From Microplitis mediator (lineage: Eukaryota > Arthropoda > Insecta > Hymenoptera > Braconidae): 64,000 nucleotides of DNA. The DNA lies in contig NC_079976.1 of the NCBI RefSeq assembly GCF_029852145.1, positions 2,170,001-2,234,000 of the forward strand, in the 5' to 3' direction. The notes beneath the pieces were generated by a model. It worked only from the letters and a program-made list of their open reading frames with translations. It was not told the origin of the DNA and did not search any database. A program made the translations under genes and the position numbers. Position 1 is the stretch's first letter; every line of letters starts with the position of its first letter. Of the stretch, positions 44,387 to 58,646 are shown one piece after another.

Positions 44387-47300
44387 TTAATAATTAACAA
44401 TTCGAATTTAAATATTTCATGTCCTCATAATACTCAAAATTCAATTTTTATAAATTATTATATTACATTAATATAATAAATTAATCAAATTTGATACTGA
44501 TAATTTAATAAATATATTTTATATTTAAAAAATATATTATATTTTTTATATTTAATAAATATATTATATTTTTTATATTAATAATTTTATTTAAATTTTT
44601 ATATTTTTATAAAAGAATTCTATTTTACCCACTATTTTATTAAACACCTGCATTGACAGGTGAGTTTAACACGTGCGTTTCTGTACAGATGGCAGCTCTA
44701 TGTGTAATAATTTGATTAAAAAAAAAAAAATATTATTAATCTTATTAATTAATTAAACAAATAATAGCTGTCACTAATTGGTCTATAGAATTTTAATTTA
44801 AAAATTTTGAGCATTTCAAATTTTTATAGTTACGAAAAAAAAATATTTATACGTTTTCTTTGTCATTCAACTTTTCCATGGAAAGAATTAGCTCATTTCT
44901 AAAAAAAATTTCTTCAAGCTCGTAAAATAAGATTTCATTTTTTTTTTGACTTTTTATTTTATTAGAGAACGATTATTAATAATTTATGTGTCAAATATTT
45001 TAATACTTTTTGCCAATACGAACTGCGAACTATTTTTTTTTATACCTGCCGTAAAAAAACTGAAAACAAATTTTTTTATTTTTTATAGTAAAAAAATAAG
45101 CGAAACCGTAGTTTTGTAGGGTCACCGTATTTTTTTTATTATATTAAATAATAACGTAAAAATAGTAAGCATAATTTCTATTTTTAGTTCTGGGACTCCC
45201 AGAAACATTTGTAATTTTTTTTTACGAGTTTATTTTTTTTTCAAATTTTTTTTATGAACATTTATAATATTTATTTTTACCGACAAAACAAAATTTAAAA
45301 GTATGAGTCAATGAATAAATGTATGTATAAATTTACCAGATAAAGTGTAAAATAGAACTAAGTTTTTTTTTTCCAATCATCTTATTTTTCCACTCGTTTA
45401 ATTATGCAACGTATAATTTGAACTGTCAAATTTTTTGTCATTAAATTATAATTAACTTGATTTGTTTGGTCTATCAGATATTAAATAATTAAAAACAATT
45501 AAATGGAACGAAAGTAAAAAACTGGGACGTCATGAAGACAAATATGAGATTGACATAAAAACAAAATTCTTTCTGTTTGCGTTTTTTATGAAAAAAAAAA
45601 AAAGTTGTGAATAATTAGAAAATTTATTCGAGAATATTCGAAAAGTTGACTGATACGAGTCTGCTTTTTTTACCCTTGTTGATTCATGTTTGATAATTAT
45701 TTTTTTATTTGTCGTCTGATTTGTCGTGTTTGTGAAGAAGTTGTCGTTACAGATGCGAAATGTCGCACGCGGTCCCCGGGGAAAAATTATGACTATCATT
45801 GCGGCATTAATATTCATGTGTTATAACTTATAACACAAATGTGTTTATTTAATTAAATATTGAGTATTATCATTTCTTAAGCTCCGCGAAACATCTAGAA
45901 TAATGATAATGATGAGCAGGAAGTATTTTCTTGACTTTTCAGTATTCATATTATTCATTTTCAAGTTATAATTAACATACAAATGTTAATCAAATCACTT
46001 ATTTTAAATATTTTTATGATTATTTGTTATTGAATAATTTTTTTAAATGTCAAAATAAATTTATTACCAAAAATAAAGTCAACCAAAAGTTGATCGCGGA
46101 AAGTAATTTTGTAAAAACATTTTTTTGATAAAATTTCGCATTTAAGAGAAGAAAAATTTCGAGACCATGTCCGAGTCAAAATATTAGACGTAAGTTGAAC
46201 GTTTTTAACGTTTTGAAAGTAAATTGAACGATTTTTTTGTATTTTGGTTCGTAAAAAATTGGTAATTTCATGAGTTATGATTTTAGTTTAATGATAACAT
46301 TAATTAATTTATTTCAATATTTGTAATCACAATTTTCATAACCTTGATATCATAATATATGAAAAGATATAATAGTGTTAGATAGAAGTATGAACTTAAA
46401 TTTTTTTTTTTTTTTTCAAAATACGAATTTTTTATTTAAGAGCCAGAAAGGCGGACGACAAAATTTTAGGGAATTGACGTGACATAATCCCGGAGTACAA
46501 AATCGATGAAAAAAATTTTTTCGAATGCTTATGTTTTCTTATTGTAAGTCTAAATAGGTTTTAGTTACGTTTTCGATTTATGATACTCCAATACACGTTT
46601 TGAATAAGTTAAAAGCTGTCAAATTGAGTTTTTAATGTCCAAAACGTTTAATTTACGTTCAAAACGTTAAAAACGTTCAATTTACGGTTAAAACGTTCAA
46701 TTTACGTTTAATATTTCGACTCGGGCATTATCAATTTTTACAATCAAATAAATTTTCTAATAAAAAAAAGTCCTATGGAATTTGAATTAAAAATGAAATT
46801 TTCAAATTTTTGAAATTTTTAATTAGTGATCTAAATACTTAATTAAAGAACATTTTTTTTTTGTAATTGTAATTGTTAACTTATATAAACAGTTCGTAGA
46901 ATAATGACAGATGATTGATAAATTTATTATATTGGTCATTCCGTTAATATTTGCATAATTAAATTTGAAAAAAAATTGAATATTAATTAAATATTTATCT
47001 AAGTAGATGTATTTTTTTTTACTCGTTATACAATTTAATAACTATTCTAATTAATTGTGTAATTGGTTTTATTGGATAAAAAAAAATATATATATATATT
47101 TCACTAAAGTAGATATATATACATATATATAAATTATCTGTTCGTGTATTTACACAAGGATTCTAATGTCCTAAAAGCTTCTTGGAATCTGTCTTATCTC
47201 AAAAAAAAAACTTAATTATGGTAAAAAATCCATAGATTTTAAAATTTTGAAACAAAATGAAATATTTGATTTTTGTAAAATATGTAATTATGCTCAAATT

Positions 47301-49888
47301 TTTTTCAAGACCATTAATGAATAAGACAAAGGATGGCAATGAACTTTGATCTAGTATTGGCATAAAAAAGGGTCCACTGTCAGTAAATCATCTTTAAATA
47401 GTTAATGATTATTTTTTTATAAACAATAAAACTATAATGAGTAAACAAACTACAAAGTTAATGATGGTAATTAGAATAATAATGAATTATGTCCCGTCAT
47501 GTATACAATAGGCTTGAAAGACAACTACAAAACAAGACAGCGCGCAAAATTATAACAAAAAATAAATTAAGAAATAATTATTCATTTTTATTTAAAATCA
47601 TTTACGTCAATAGACAACTCATTAAAATAATACTATTATTTATTTGTTTTCGCTTAGTGTTTAGTCAGATTTTTTTTGACTAAATAATTATTTATAAAGA
47701 AACGAAATATGAAAAATTATAGACCAACAAAATATATCATATTTGAATATTTACAAGAATAAAACACTCGATATATAATTTATAGCTTTCATCTTTGTTC
47801 AAAAAATTTAAAAATTCAAAGCTTTGTCGTAAAAAAAAAAATTGAGTCTATAAATTTTGATGACAAATTTTTGGTTTTATTTATTATTTTATATTTTTGT
47901 TAATCAGTTGAAAAAAATGTTTATCTGACTAAAAAACTCCAAAAAAGTCTTTAGAATTTTAGGGCTGAGTTTTGCAGAGAAAATTCCGAAAAATTTCCAC
48001 CAGGAATAGATTATAGAATATTAGAAAATATTTATTTCTAGAAAATTCATCACGTAATATCGAGATCATTTAGTATGACTCGATAAATTTTCAATTTCAA
48101 TATATATGAGTTGCATCTCGTTGACTTTAGAACGCCGACAGCGAGGAGTTGTCATTGAAATGATTGCGCAGTATTATTGTTTTATTTTTTATTACAATTT
48201 TATCATTAGTTAAATAATAACGTCTGTTTTTATTAATTTTTTGTCTTTGTTAACTGTTTGAAAAACAATTTTTTTTTAATTCAAACATTCAACAACAACA
48301 ATATTATTAAACTAATCTCTAGACTTGTTGCTTTTAATTTAAAAATCAAAATTTTCCGAATACAAACGGGCGTAAAATTTTTTTTTTTTCTAAACAAAAA
48401 TTTCAATTTCAGAATTTGGGCAGAAATCCTTTTATTTTTTTTTTTTAGATAAATCTTAAAAAAAATTGTTTATAAAATTTTATATGATGAAAATTCAGTT
48501 GTATTTCTACAGAAAATTCCATGTCCAGTAAAATATTTAACAAGTCGTCAAACTTTTGTCAAAAACGAGAGAACTCCGAGAGATTTTTTAAAATTTCCAC
48601 TACGGATACTAAAAATAATTATTTAGTAATTGACAGAAAGAAAAGAAATCAAATAAACAAACGAGTCACTCAGTATCCAACAACAACAAAAACAAAAACA
48701 ACAACTTCCATCAACATCCCGATAAGAAAACAGCCAGTTATCCATGTCGGAAATGGTGAACAAGGAATTTATCCAGGAAAATGTTTATCAAATAGAAGTT
48801 TAAATGTAATGGGGTCAAGTTACGGTTATCAGGGATAGGTAACTAATCCTCAAGTAAGTTTAAATGGCACTCCTTTACTTACCTGTGTTAGTGAGAGTGG
48901 ATCGTCTTATTTATTTCAATCTCCGTCTATATAAATCTGCATATTTATTTTCTTGTCCTATGTCTTGTTCGACCAGCAACACAGCAACGACATTTATGGA
49001 ATTTATCCATGTTTACATGCAGCCTCTACGTCTAGTCATGATCTGAAATTACATTAAACATATTATTAAATTATAAATTTACCAGTAATATTTTTCTCAT
49101 ATATTTCAGTATCAGTCTGGTAACCGTGAAGTTCTGTAAAAAAAAAGATAAAAAATTCCTTTATGTTTATGAAGATGAGGGTAAGGTCGAAAATGGCACT
49201 GAGGTGAAAATTGATGTACAAAAATAAAATACTGATGGAAAAAACACATAAATATGAGCATTGTTCGTTTATATTTTTTTTTGGTTTTGTTTTCAACTCG
49301 TGATCGGAAAACGTTCACTCTAAAGAATTCAAGTAAGACAAGTTGAAGAGAAACGTGATGGGGAGGAATGAGGCAAGTGGGACGTCTAGTTCTACTAGAC
49401 ATCAATGAGAATTCAAAATTTTTACAAACAAATAAATAAATATATTTGCTGTCAAATGTCCACAATGAAGCAAAATAGTGATAAATATAATTTTGGGACA
49501 AAAGTGTAAACAATAAACGTGGGAGTATAATGATAGAGATTTTAGTTATAAAAATAAAACTAAAGTGACTAAGAGATGAGGAGAATAACCTGTTTTGATC
49601 ACCCTCTATATTTTTATATCATACTACTTGTGTAGGTACGGGTTTTCGTATACATTTAGAGGAGATAATTCAATTCAACGCTGTTTTATTGCTGCTTTTA
49701 TTCTCGATAACAAAAATTTGTCATATTTAATTTAAGAATTTTTATTACCTCAATTTACGAAAAATAGTTACACCGGATATCAAGTTAGGCACGAAAAAAT
49801 TTGAATAACTATTTTATTTACTGATTTGGTGAAAAATTAGAATTCAAAAAATTTTAAATTGTTAATTAACTTTTTTTTTATTTGATTA
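44387..49888. other. Gene-poor AT-rich region, left part
   Basis: Contains the OCA2 3' UTR and one inverted-repeat element (46,167-46,728). An open frame at 48,521-48,838 (105 codons, Lys/Asn/Thr-rich) lacks homology I recognise and convincing splice context, so I do not call it a gene. Confidence 0.5.
46167..46728. mobile_element. Inverted-repeat element (ATGTCCGAGTCAAAATATTA ends)
   Basis: ATGTCCGAGTCAAAATATTA plus GACGTAAGTTGAACG at the left pairs with the right end (TAATATTTCGACTCGGGCAT). Subterminal AACGTTTTTAACGTTTT units occur on both arms. Length about 562 bp. The target duplication is unclear. Confidence 0.75.
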
Positions 49889-50327
49889 CACTGTTAAAAA
49901 TAATTTGAAAATTACAATACAAAAGGAATTGAATTTTCATAACTAGATATTTGAATTGTATTTTCAATGAAAAAAGCTTTAAATTTAATATACGTAATTT
50001 AATAATCAAGCTGGTATTCAAAATTAAGAAAAAAAATATGAATTTTAATAAACAAACTTAAAATTTATACTTGATTTTTAAATTTTCAAAGCAAGTATTG
50101 AAAATTCTAAAACGTATATTGAATTTTACAAATCCTATTTGAAATTTCATAATACTTATTTGAAAATTCAAAAAAAAGTATTTGAAAATCCAAAGTGTTA
50201 ATTTGAAAATTCAAAAACGTGTATTTTAAATTCTATATGAAATTAGTAACGAAATTTCAAGCACAAATGTATGTGTTTATTGCGTTATATACAATCTTTG
50301 AAAATTCAAACAATTTTTTTTACAGTG
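49889..50327 (+). mobile_element. MITE family C, copy 2 (uninterrupted)
   Basis: Element of 439 bp, ends CACTGTTAAAAATAATTTG and TTTTTTTTACAGTG, flanked by TA on both sides. It aligns in reverse with 7,112-8,065 and supplies the empty site for the family D insertion there. Confidence 0.88.
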
Positions 50328-53300
50328 TACGCAAACTCATGAAAATTGTGACATTTCCTAGATATTTTTTTAACCTGCCCATTTTGCCTCTATCGTGAAA
50401 ATTCTACAGTGAAAATTTTGAATTAAAAAAATTATCAAGTTTAAAATTTAATGTTTTTTTTAATTCATAAAAATTCAATAAAATTTAAAGTTTTTGAGTT
50501 ATGGTTTAAATTAATTTGATAGCGAGCGCGCATTTCAAAATAAAATTCAAATTAAGTAATAAGAGATTTGACTGCTTAGTGATATTTATTGTCATTTTTA
50601 AAACCGTGGCCATTAAAAGAAATTACTGATCCAGACACATGATTAAAAATTTTAGAATAAAAAAAAATGATATTACAATGATTTAAAAATTTTAATTAAT
50701 TTTATTATAATCCTATCACTTTTTATTTTCCTAAACAACTTTTTCAAGTAAAAGTGAAACTCTTCATTCAAAAACTTATTTATTAATCTAATTAGAATAT
50801 ACATTTTAAAAAACTCGAAATCCAACAAAATTTACTACTGTCATAATTCAAAATTTAAAAAAATTATGAATAGAAAAATGTATATCACTTGATTTATTGT
50901 AAAGCAATTATTGAATAAAAATACAAAAAAAAAAAAAATTTATTACTGTGTAATCAACTCTGACGTAAATTTTTTTTCAGTATCTCATTGAATGATGTAT
51001 AAAATAAATAAACGACTTGATAATATTTACATATTAGTTACTTTTTACGTAAAAACAAAATATGCATCCGAGAAATATGTAATGAAAAAACCCGGCGAAT
51101 TCATTAGTCGAAAAAAAAAAACGAAAATTCTTTGACGTAATTGGATGGAGAGCAAAAAATAAATCTTAATGATTCAATCAAGACTCACTCTGGCCTTCCG
51201 ATGATTCAGGAAATTTTAAAAATGAAAAAAATTTATCGATTTTTAATGATAAAATTTATTATAAAAAAAAAAAAATAATAATAATATTAATAAAGATTCA
51301 AATTTCGATAGATAGAAAAAAATAAACCTTTATTATTAGCGGGCATGACATAAATTAATAGCCAATAATTTGATAATACCAAAAATTTTTTAAATTCACG
51401 AAAAAAATTTTCTTCATTGATTTCAATTTTTTTTTTCAATAAATTTTTTATGAAAAACCTATCAAGTGAATCACGAGTAAACAATAGATGCATGAAAGTG
51501 ATGAGTAATTTCAATGCTTAAACTTTAGCATGAACTCTAACGGTGAAATAATAAGCAGAGAGTTCAATAGTTTGAAGCTGCACAGGCAAGATCATCTTCA
51601 ACCTGCAGATCAAGGCCATACCATGTTTACAATTCTCATATTTATTAAAAAATATTTTTTATTTTATAGCACTAATTATCATATAAAAATGACTATATTT
51701 TTCCTCATTCTTTACCACGCGGTTATTTTTAAAAATATTCAAATTAAACTAAAACGATAACTTTTTATCACGGTGTCAAAAACCCCTGAAAATATAATTA
51801 TTATTATCATAAAATTATGGCTTTCGTAGAATTTAAAATTATATGCTCATTAACGGGTGAAAAAAGTGATTTTTTTATTTCCTTTTAACACTTTGTTCCT
51901 CAAAGTCTTTGAGTCTTTGTTTAAATTCATGGGAAACACAAATAAAACCGATGATGAAATTTAATACAAGTGAATAAAATTATCATCAGCTAATAATTTT
52001 TTATAATAAATAAATAAATAGATTCTTTGATGAAATACAAATTTGTTAATCGTTCAAAAAATTCAATTAACTTCGTTTAGTCTCGCGGTACTAAACAAAA
52101 ATATTAAATTCACCTTGAAGTGTTTCCGCCTTTTTTTACCGATGATTTGCACTTTATCGGCTGTACTTAATGTCAATGGAAAGTATTTCAATTGAAGTGA
52201 AGAGAAAGAAATAAATCGGCAGTAATGTCTAGTACAAAGATCGAGGACGAAAGATTTTTTTTTGGTTCTGTTTAATTATTTCTTTATCTTCATATTGGAC
52301 GTCGGTGGTCTTTTTCTAATTAACAAATGTATAATTTCTGTTTCCACCACTTGGCCCATTTATGAATTCTTCCACATCTCGGCGTATCATATCGCTTGAT
52401 ATCTCGCCTTGTCTTGTTCATTTGAAGGTGTCGTGTCCTTTCCGTCTTTCTTTTATCGTCCGATGACGTACTATACACGTAGTTGGTGGGTCGTGGTGTT
52501 TAAAGATCCACAACCGGCGCACATATATCCGCGGATCATTCCATAGATCGCTTCATTTGCACGCACCCCTTTCAATAGTCATCATCTTTTATTTATTTAG
52601 TTATTTTTACTAAGATGTGTTATTTTACCCAGTGGTTGTGATTTTTAAATTATTTGTGAATAGAATATAAATTTATTTTAAATTTATAAAATTTTTTTAG
52701 CCTTTTATTTCACGATCAATTTAATAAGGAAAGTGAAGGTTTAAAAAATAATTTAAAAACTTGAAAAACCGGAGCTATTTTTAATGTGAAAGTGAATTAA
52801 AAATTAGTGCCACAATTGATCTTTTAAATATATATCACAATTGTCTGTCTATTGCACGAATACAGAAAGTAAGTACGACATGCATTTATTTGGTCATTCA
52901 TGAATAAACTTACGGGTTTTTATAAAAATTCGGAAATTTTATTCATGATTTTTTTTTAAATTTATTATCGGGGACCAAGTGACCCAAATGTCCAGGCATT
53001 TTATTCTATTTGTCTAGACCGAGGTGAAGGAACTTTCAAAAATTTCGCGCAAAGTAATACGCGTATGTCCACCTGTAAAATGAGTCTGATTAAAGATTGA
53101 CCCATTGGGTATGCTAATAATGGACCACTTGCCTGAATTTATTTCTATAATTACCCGTGTCTTCACTTAAAAACACACATTTTTATTTTTAAAAATAATC
53201 ATTTATTTTAAAGTTACCGCGATTTTATATTTTTACTCTTCCATCAGATCATTTATTAGTCGGTCATAAAAACTATCGATAACGAGATTTAAAATTTTAC

Positions 53301-56300
53301 AACTCTGAGTAATGAAAAAATTTTATATACCTTAGCCATATATTTATATATACATACATATATAATTTTAATTATAACTGTTCCGTAAAAAACAAAAGTT
53401 TTTTAAATTCAAATAAAATTTTTTTTCGCGCCAAAAGTATTTTTAAAATTTTTACAACAAAGTCGCGGTAAAAAATATCTTCTTAATTTATACCATTAAT
53501 AGTAAACAAAAAAAGTTGTTTTAAAACTCTAAACTTCCTAAAAAAAGGCGAGTCATTAAATAATAAAATTCAAATTAAAAAAAACGATTTTAATATTTTT
53601 AAAAATCAAGTTCACATTTTTATAAAAAATTGCACTTAAATTCCTTGAGACGACAACAAGCCAAGGTTGCGGCTTTCTTTTTCGTCCTTTTAACGACAAA
53701 TAAATGAGATTATCATTAACTGCTTTAATAATAATTGCCTCAAAATAAATAAAAAAATTAATAACAAGACAAAAAATCACGGCCAGTAATAACGCATGGA
53801 AAGTAATATATGTATATAAAATATTTAAGTATAATAAATATGGAGCAATTTTAAACTACTATAGATTAATGAGTCAACATATAAATACATGTAAGTTGCA
53901 TGCAATATTATTTTTGTTAGCCTTGGATTTATCGAAACTGGGAATTTAGCAAGCGGATGTTTACAAGACCTTGTCGCGCTCGTACCAGGGTGAAAAGTTA
54001 CTTTTAATATATTTGTTAAGTACATATATATACATATATGTATGTCTTTAAAAGTATATTTCATTTCATTGCATTTTTTTTTATTTATTTTTTTTTTTTA
54101 TTTAGTTATTTATTTCGTGTCGTATAAAATTTACTTGTGCATTCGGAGATTATAAAATTTTCATGCTAACTCGCTCCCTGTAATGTTTCAACGATCTCCA
54201 TTGCATAATACAACCGTATCGAATGGGAGTCAGAAAGTACGTACGTACTGATAATTGCTGCTCCTACTACTCATATATACTTATATAGTTATTTATACAT
54301 ATATATTAAATATATTATATTACAATATCTATTTACAACTGTTTATTATTTATTACTCTATTAAATTTTATTTCATTCAATAATAAAATAATTATTGATC
54401 ACAAGCCAACAATATATTTTTAAATAATTAAATTCGGATTGCTGATGATTTTTAAATTTATTTTTGGCGGTAATTAATTTATTTTAAATAATAAATTTGA
54501 TTAATCTGATAAATAATTTGATATGGAGAAAAAAAGCTAATGAATAATTCATGATAAATTTTAGGGAATTCTCAAGTTGAATTATAATACCGGAAAAAAT
54601 TTTTTAACGAAATCAAAGGCCTTTGAATCCTATTAATTCTAATAGAGAATAAAAAAATAAGACAAATCTTTTATGAATAATTTTCGAGGTGACAATGAAC
54701 TCTAGCTTAGGCCCCGAAGGTAAAAATAAAATAAAATCAATGGTAGACTCGTGCAGCTTTAAAAGTTACGATATTTTGGCGATCGCAGATCGCTCGAGAG
54801 AAAGATTGACTTGAAGGTCAGTTTAATTTATGCCAAGTTAAAAAGTAGTTTCATTTCTTCAAGTATTTTATTTTAAAATAATGTAGTTTTTTTATTTTTT
54901 TTTTAAAATGGATTTACGAAATACAAGCCCCGAATACACCTGACTTGAGTGTATTCATATGTGTAAGGCTAGTCTTGTATATATTAGCTTACTCTGGAGT
55001 AGTACCACTCTCGCGGGTACTTGGGGCTTTGCTCACTTACAATCTTTAGTTTCATTTCTTCGCTGCAGTGCAATGCCATTCCCTACTACTCGTGGAGTTG
55101 CTCGCGGGTCGGTGAGCTGCCCGACGTTGTTGGCCCACCGTCAGTGATTGCTACCCGGTGTGTTTGCCACACCGTGGTCCACCGCGCGCTACCGATTCGA
55201 TCGCTGTCCTCGTACACTTTTTTTTTTTTATTAACATTTCGATGTTATTGTTTAGTACAGTTCAAATTCAACTGCTGAATCGTTATCACTTTTTAATTCA
55301 AATTTCCCGCTAGATTTTTTTCTATCAATTCTAATAAATAAAATTTAATAAAGTGAAATAATAAAATTAAGTGAGTGTTTTTGTTAATGAAAGTGCAACA
55401 TGTGAATTTTTATTTTTAATTAATTTATAAAATTTTTTTATTAAGTGTCAGTTTTAAAAAATTTTGAAATTTGCTTCTAATTTTATTTTATTTTAAGTAA
55501 TAAATTGAAATTTTGTTTAAAATATAAACATTTTTAAACTTTTATTAATGAAATAAAATTTTCACTAGTCTGTTGCATTTTCACTAAACAATTTTTCAAT
55601 CAATAATAAAAAACCATTAACTGAATCAGTATTAACGAGGATAAGTGCGAAAAAAAAAATACTACCATCACAAATGACGTACAGTAAACAAGAATAATAA
55701 TCGTATAAAGAACCAGAGAAACATTTAGCTGAACAAATTGTCTAAACATCTAAACAAATGACCGCTAGGCATGTAAATAAGGATCGAGGATCTTGTCCCG
55801 CCTTGTATCGAGTTACTGGTGATCTATATTTTATTTATATTCAAAAGATACTCTATATAACATCTCACATGCTTTTCCGTTAGAGATAGAGAAATTTCAT
55901 GTAATATATCTACGTATACATACATATATACATAATATATATATATATAAAACTGTTTGCCGTAGACTAGGAGAGCAACCGCTGCTGGTTGTCGGGTTAC
56001 ATAAAGACGGATTGAATCTTGTCGGGCTGTTAATATAACGAACCAAGTGCGGAACGCTTATAACTCGCAAAGAAGCGTTTGACTAACTTATGTAAGTCCA
56101 CACATGCTGTGATTCTCTAGAGTAACTCCTTTCTCATCTCATTCGCTAAATCATTTAAAAACTACACCTCAACTTATTATTTAATTATTAATTCACGAAT
56201 AACAATAATTTAAAAAGTTAATTTACTAATTATTACTTATTGCTAAAATTATCGTTTATTAATGAACGGAAGTCTAGCCGAGTCTCTGATGACTCAGAAA

Positions 56301-58462
56301 TAATGTCTATTTATTAACGCGGTATTTTAATAAAACATTTTTCGTCCTGTTTTATAATGAGATGATGGTAAATAAATTTATATCTCAGCAAATTTATTAG
56401 ACAAATTTATGGCTGGTTATCTATGGTTTATATATTTCATATATTTTTAAAATATCCCGCGGCGGTTATAAAGGATGGAAATAAATATAAGGATTGGAAT
56501 TGAATTGAATGGATAAATAGATGGATTAAAAAAAAAAATGCGATTACTTACGATAGAAGAAGTAGTCGGATCTATCAAGTGAATGGCCGAATAAAAAGCG
56601 TGTATAGTAAAACCGGTAAACAATAACGGTGAGAGAACTATCCACCATGAAAAATGTATACGTCAAGGTTCCTTGTGGCTTGTCAATTGATGGCATGCAA
56701 CTGAATTATCAGGCATTTACCATACGGTAAAATTTGCCATTTACTTGCTTTGAGTCACTCGTTGATAAGCAGGACAAAATGTTAAGCATCTGTAAAAAAA
56801 TCAGTCGACCATTAACTTCCCACAATTTTATATTAATAAATAATTATAAATTTTTTTTTTTTTATATATTTTAATTAAGTATATATTTATTTATATAAAT
56901 ATACGCTCTACTTTTACCTTAACCAGAGCATAAAAATTCATTTTCATTAATAGACCATCCATTTTTTTTTAATCCACGTGGCGATTTTTTTTAAATCATA
57001 AATAATTGAATCGTTTAATTTACAATGCGATTATCGCTATTGATTATTGATAGACTTGTATTGAGCATACATTTATTTTTTGCTACCAATTAACAAGATA
57101 AAGTTATTATCGGTATTAAAATATTTTTTCTCAGTTATTTATTGCGATTATTAATTACTCTATCGTAGTTACGTATTGTAAAATTAATTTATGATATTAA
57201 TTAAGGGGAGTGAGGAAAATTTTGTTTTATCTTCAAAGCTTAATTATTTATGAATTTTATATAAATATATATTGAAGTATGATGAGGATGTTAGTATATA
57301 TATATATATATATATATAGTAAGATATTTTATGAAACGTTTAATTACACGCTCTCATGTCTGACTGTATAAAAAGTGACTACTTAGAAGTGTTTCTCTTA
57401 GTTCTACATTTTCTCGACACTTTTGAATCGAAATTTTTTTTATTATTTATTTTATTACTTTTCAAAATTATTATTTTTTTTTATATAATGATAATTTATA
57501 AATATTTAAATAACAAGATGATGAATGCGATTAAAAAGTATTAAAATTTTATTGAAGAATTTTTTTTACGAAATTTCACGTTTAAATTTTAGTAAAAAAA
57601 AAATTATTTATTTGTTGCTGTTGTTTACATATTTAAATTATTTAAAAAAATTTAATTTATCGTCTGGTGTTTTAATTTATCAATCATCTTTTTTTCAATG
57701 AATATTTTATTAAAAAATTTATCCTTATAAAATTTTAAAATTTTAAAATGAAATTTAAAATTTACTAAGTAAATATTATTTGTTTCAGATTTTATACAAT
57801 ATAAGGAAATGAGACACGAAATGTGTAGTCAAAATACTAAATCACACATTTAAGTAAAAAAAAAGTAAATAAATAAATATATATAGATATATATATTAAT
57901 GTGATACGTAAAGTTAAATGTAAAAACAGGTAGTGAGAAATTTGGAAAATATTTATCTTGAGTTAAACCGGAAGCAGTTTACTGAAGACGACTAAAAGTA
58001 ATTATTCAAAATCAGTATATATAATTATAGATACTGAAGATTAAAAAAAAATATTAATGATAATAATTTTTTTGATTAAAGTTTGAATTATAAAAATTGA
58101 ATGTAAATTACGAGTCGTAATAAAAACAATGTTGGGAGAGGTGACGTGAAAGATGCAATTGACACGTAACACATTACGTACCAATTATAACATAATAATC
58201 TCAGTTGTGTTACTTGTGGTTTTAATAACAACAACAAGTTAAGTGACCGAGTAATTGCTGACATTAAAATATTTTTTATAAATTAAAATAATTAAAGCGA
58301 TTTTAAATAGTCGCGAGCAAGTGACTGTTGAAAATTATTTTATTTTATTTTTTGCTCATGAAAATAAAAGTAAATAGACTGTGATTGTGATTTAAATCGG
58401 GGGTGATTTGAGGCAATTTTTATTAGTTGTGTTTACTTTGCGTGGAAAATTATCTAAGCGAG
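50328..58462. other. Gene-poor AT-rich region, right part
   Basis: No coding gene supported. Two stretches stand out by higher GC and complexity: about 52,330-52,590 (ATATCTCGCCTTGTC, CACAACCGGCGCACATATAT) and about 54,990-55,230. These could be enhancers, promoters or untranslated exons of the gene whose coding start may lie at 58,463. An AT microsatellite lies at 57,295-57,318. Confidence 0.45.
54990..55230 (+). promoter_or_regulatory. Possible promoter / 5' untranslated exon
   Basis: Locally GC-richer than its surroundings (CTCGCGGGTCGGTGAGCTGC, CACCGCGCGCTACCG), with an Inr-like GTCAGTGATT near 55,140. The open frames here lack codon-like composition. The assignment is only by composition and position upstream of the candidate coding exon. 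Confidence 0.2.
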
Positions 58463-58646
58463 ATGAAATTCATCACTTCATTGTTTGGGGTCGGATCCCC
58501 GAAAAAAATGGGCAGGCAGTACATGAAAGTTGGAAGAAATGCACTTTTTGGTATCAGGCCTAAGAAAGATGGAGAGACTATGTGCACAGAACGTGTTCCA
58601 CGGCCTATGAATATGTTTATATCGAGAAAAGGAAAACTGAGGCATG
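58463..58646 (+). CDS. Candidate first coding exon of an unidentified gene (partial)
   Basis: ATG at 58,463 opens 61 codons plus one base, ending at a good donor (GGCATG followed by GTGAGT). The peptide begins MKFITSLFGVGSPKKMGRQY and continues basic (MKVGRNALFGIRPKKDGE, VPRPMNMFISRKGKLRH). The composition is unlike random AT-rich translation: few Asn or Ile runs, many Gly, Arg and Pro. An in-frame TAG lies upstream of the ATG. No partner exon is visible before 64,000, so the gene would have a long first intron. I do not recognise the family and assign no function. Confidence 0.5.

Noticed and set aside
48521..48838. 105-codon open frame, Lys/Asn/Thr-rich
   Set aside because: Low-complexity composition as expected from AT-rich DNA, no motif I recognise, and no convincing splice partner. 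Transcript evidence would change this.
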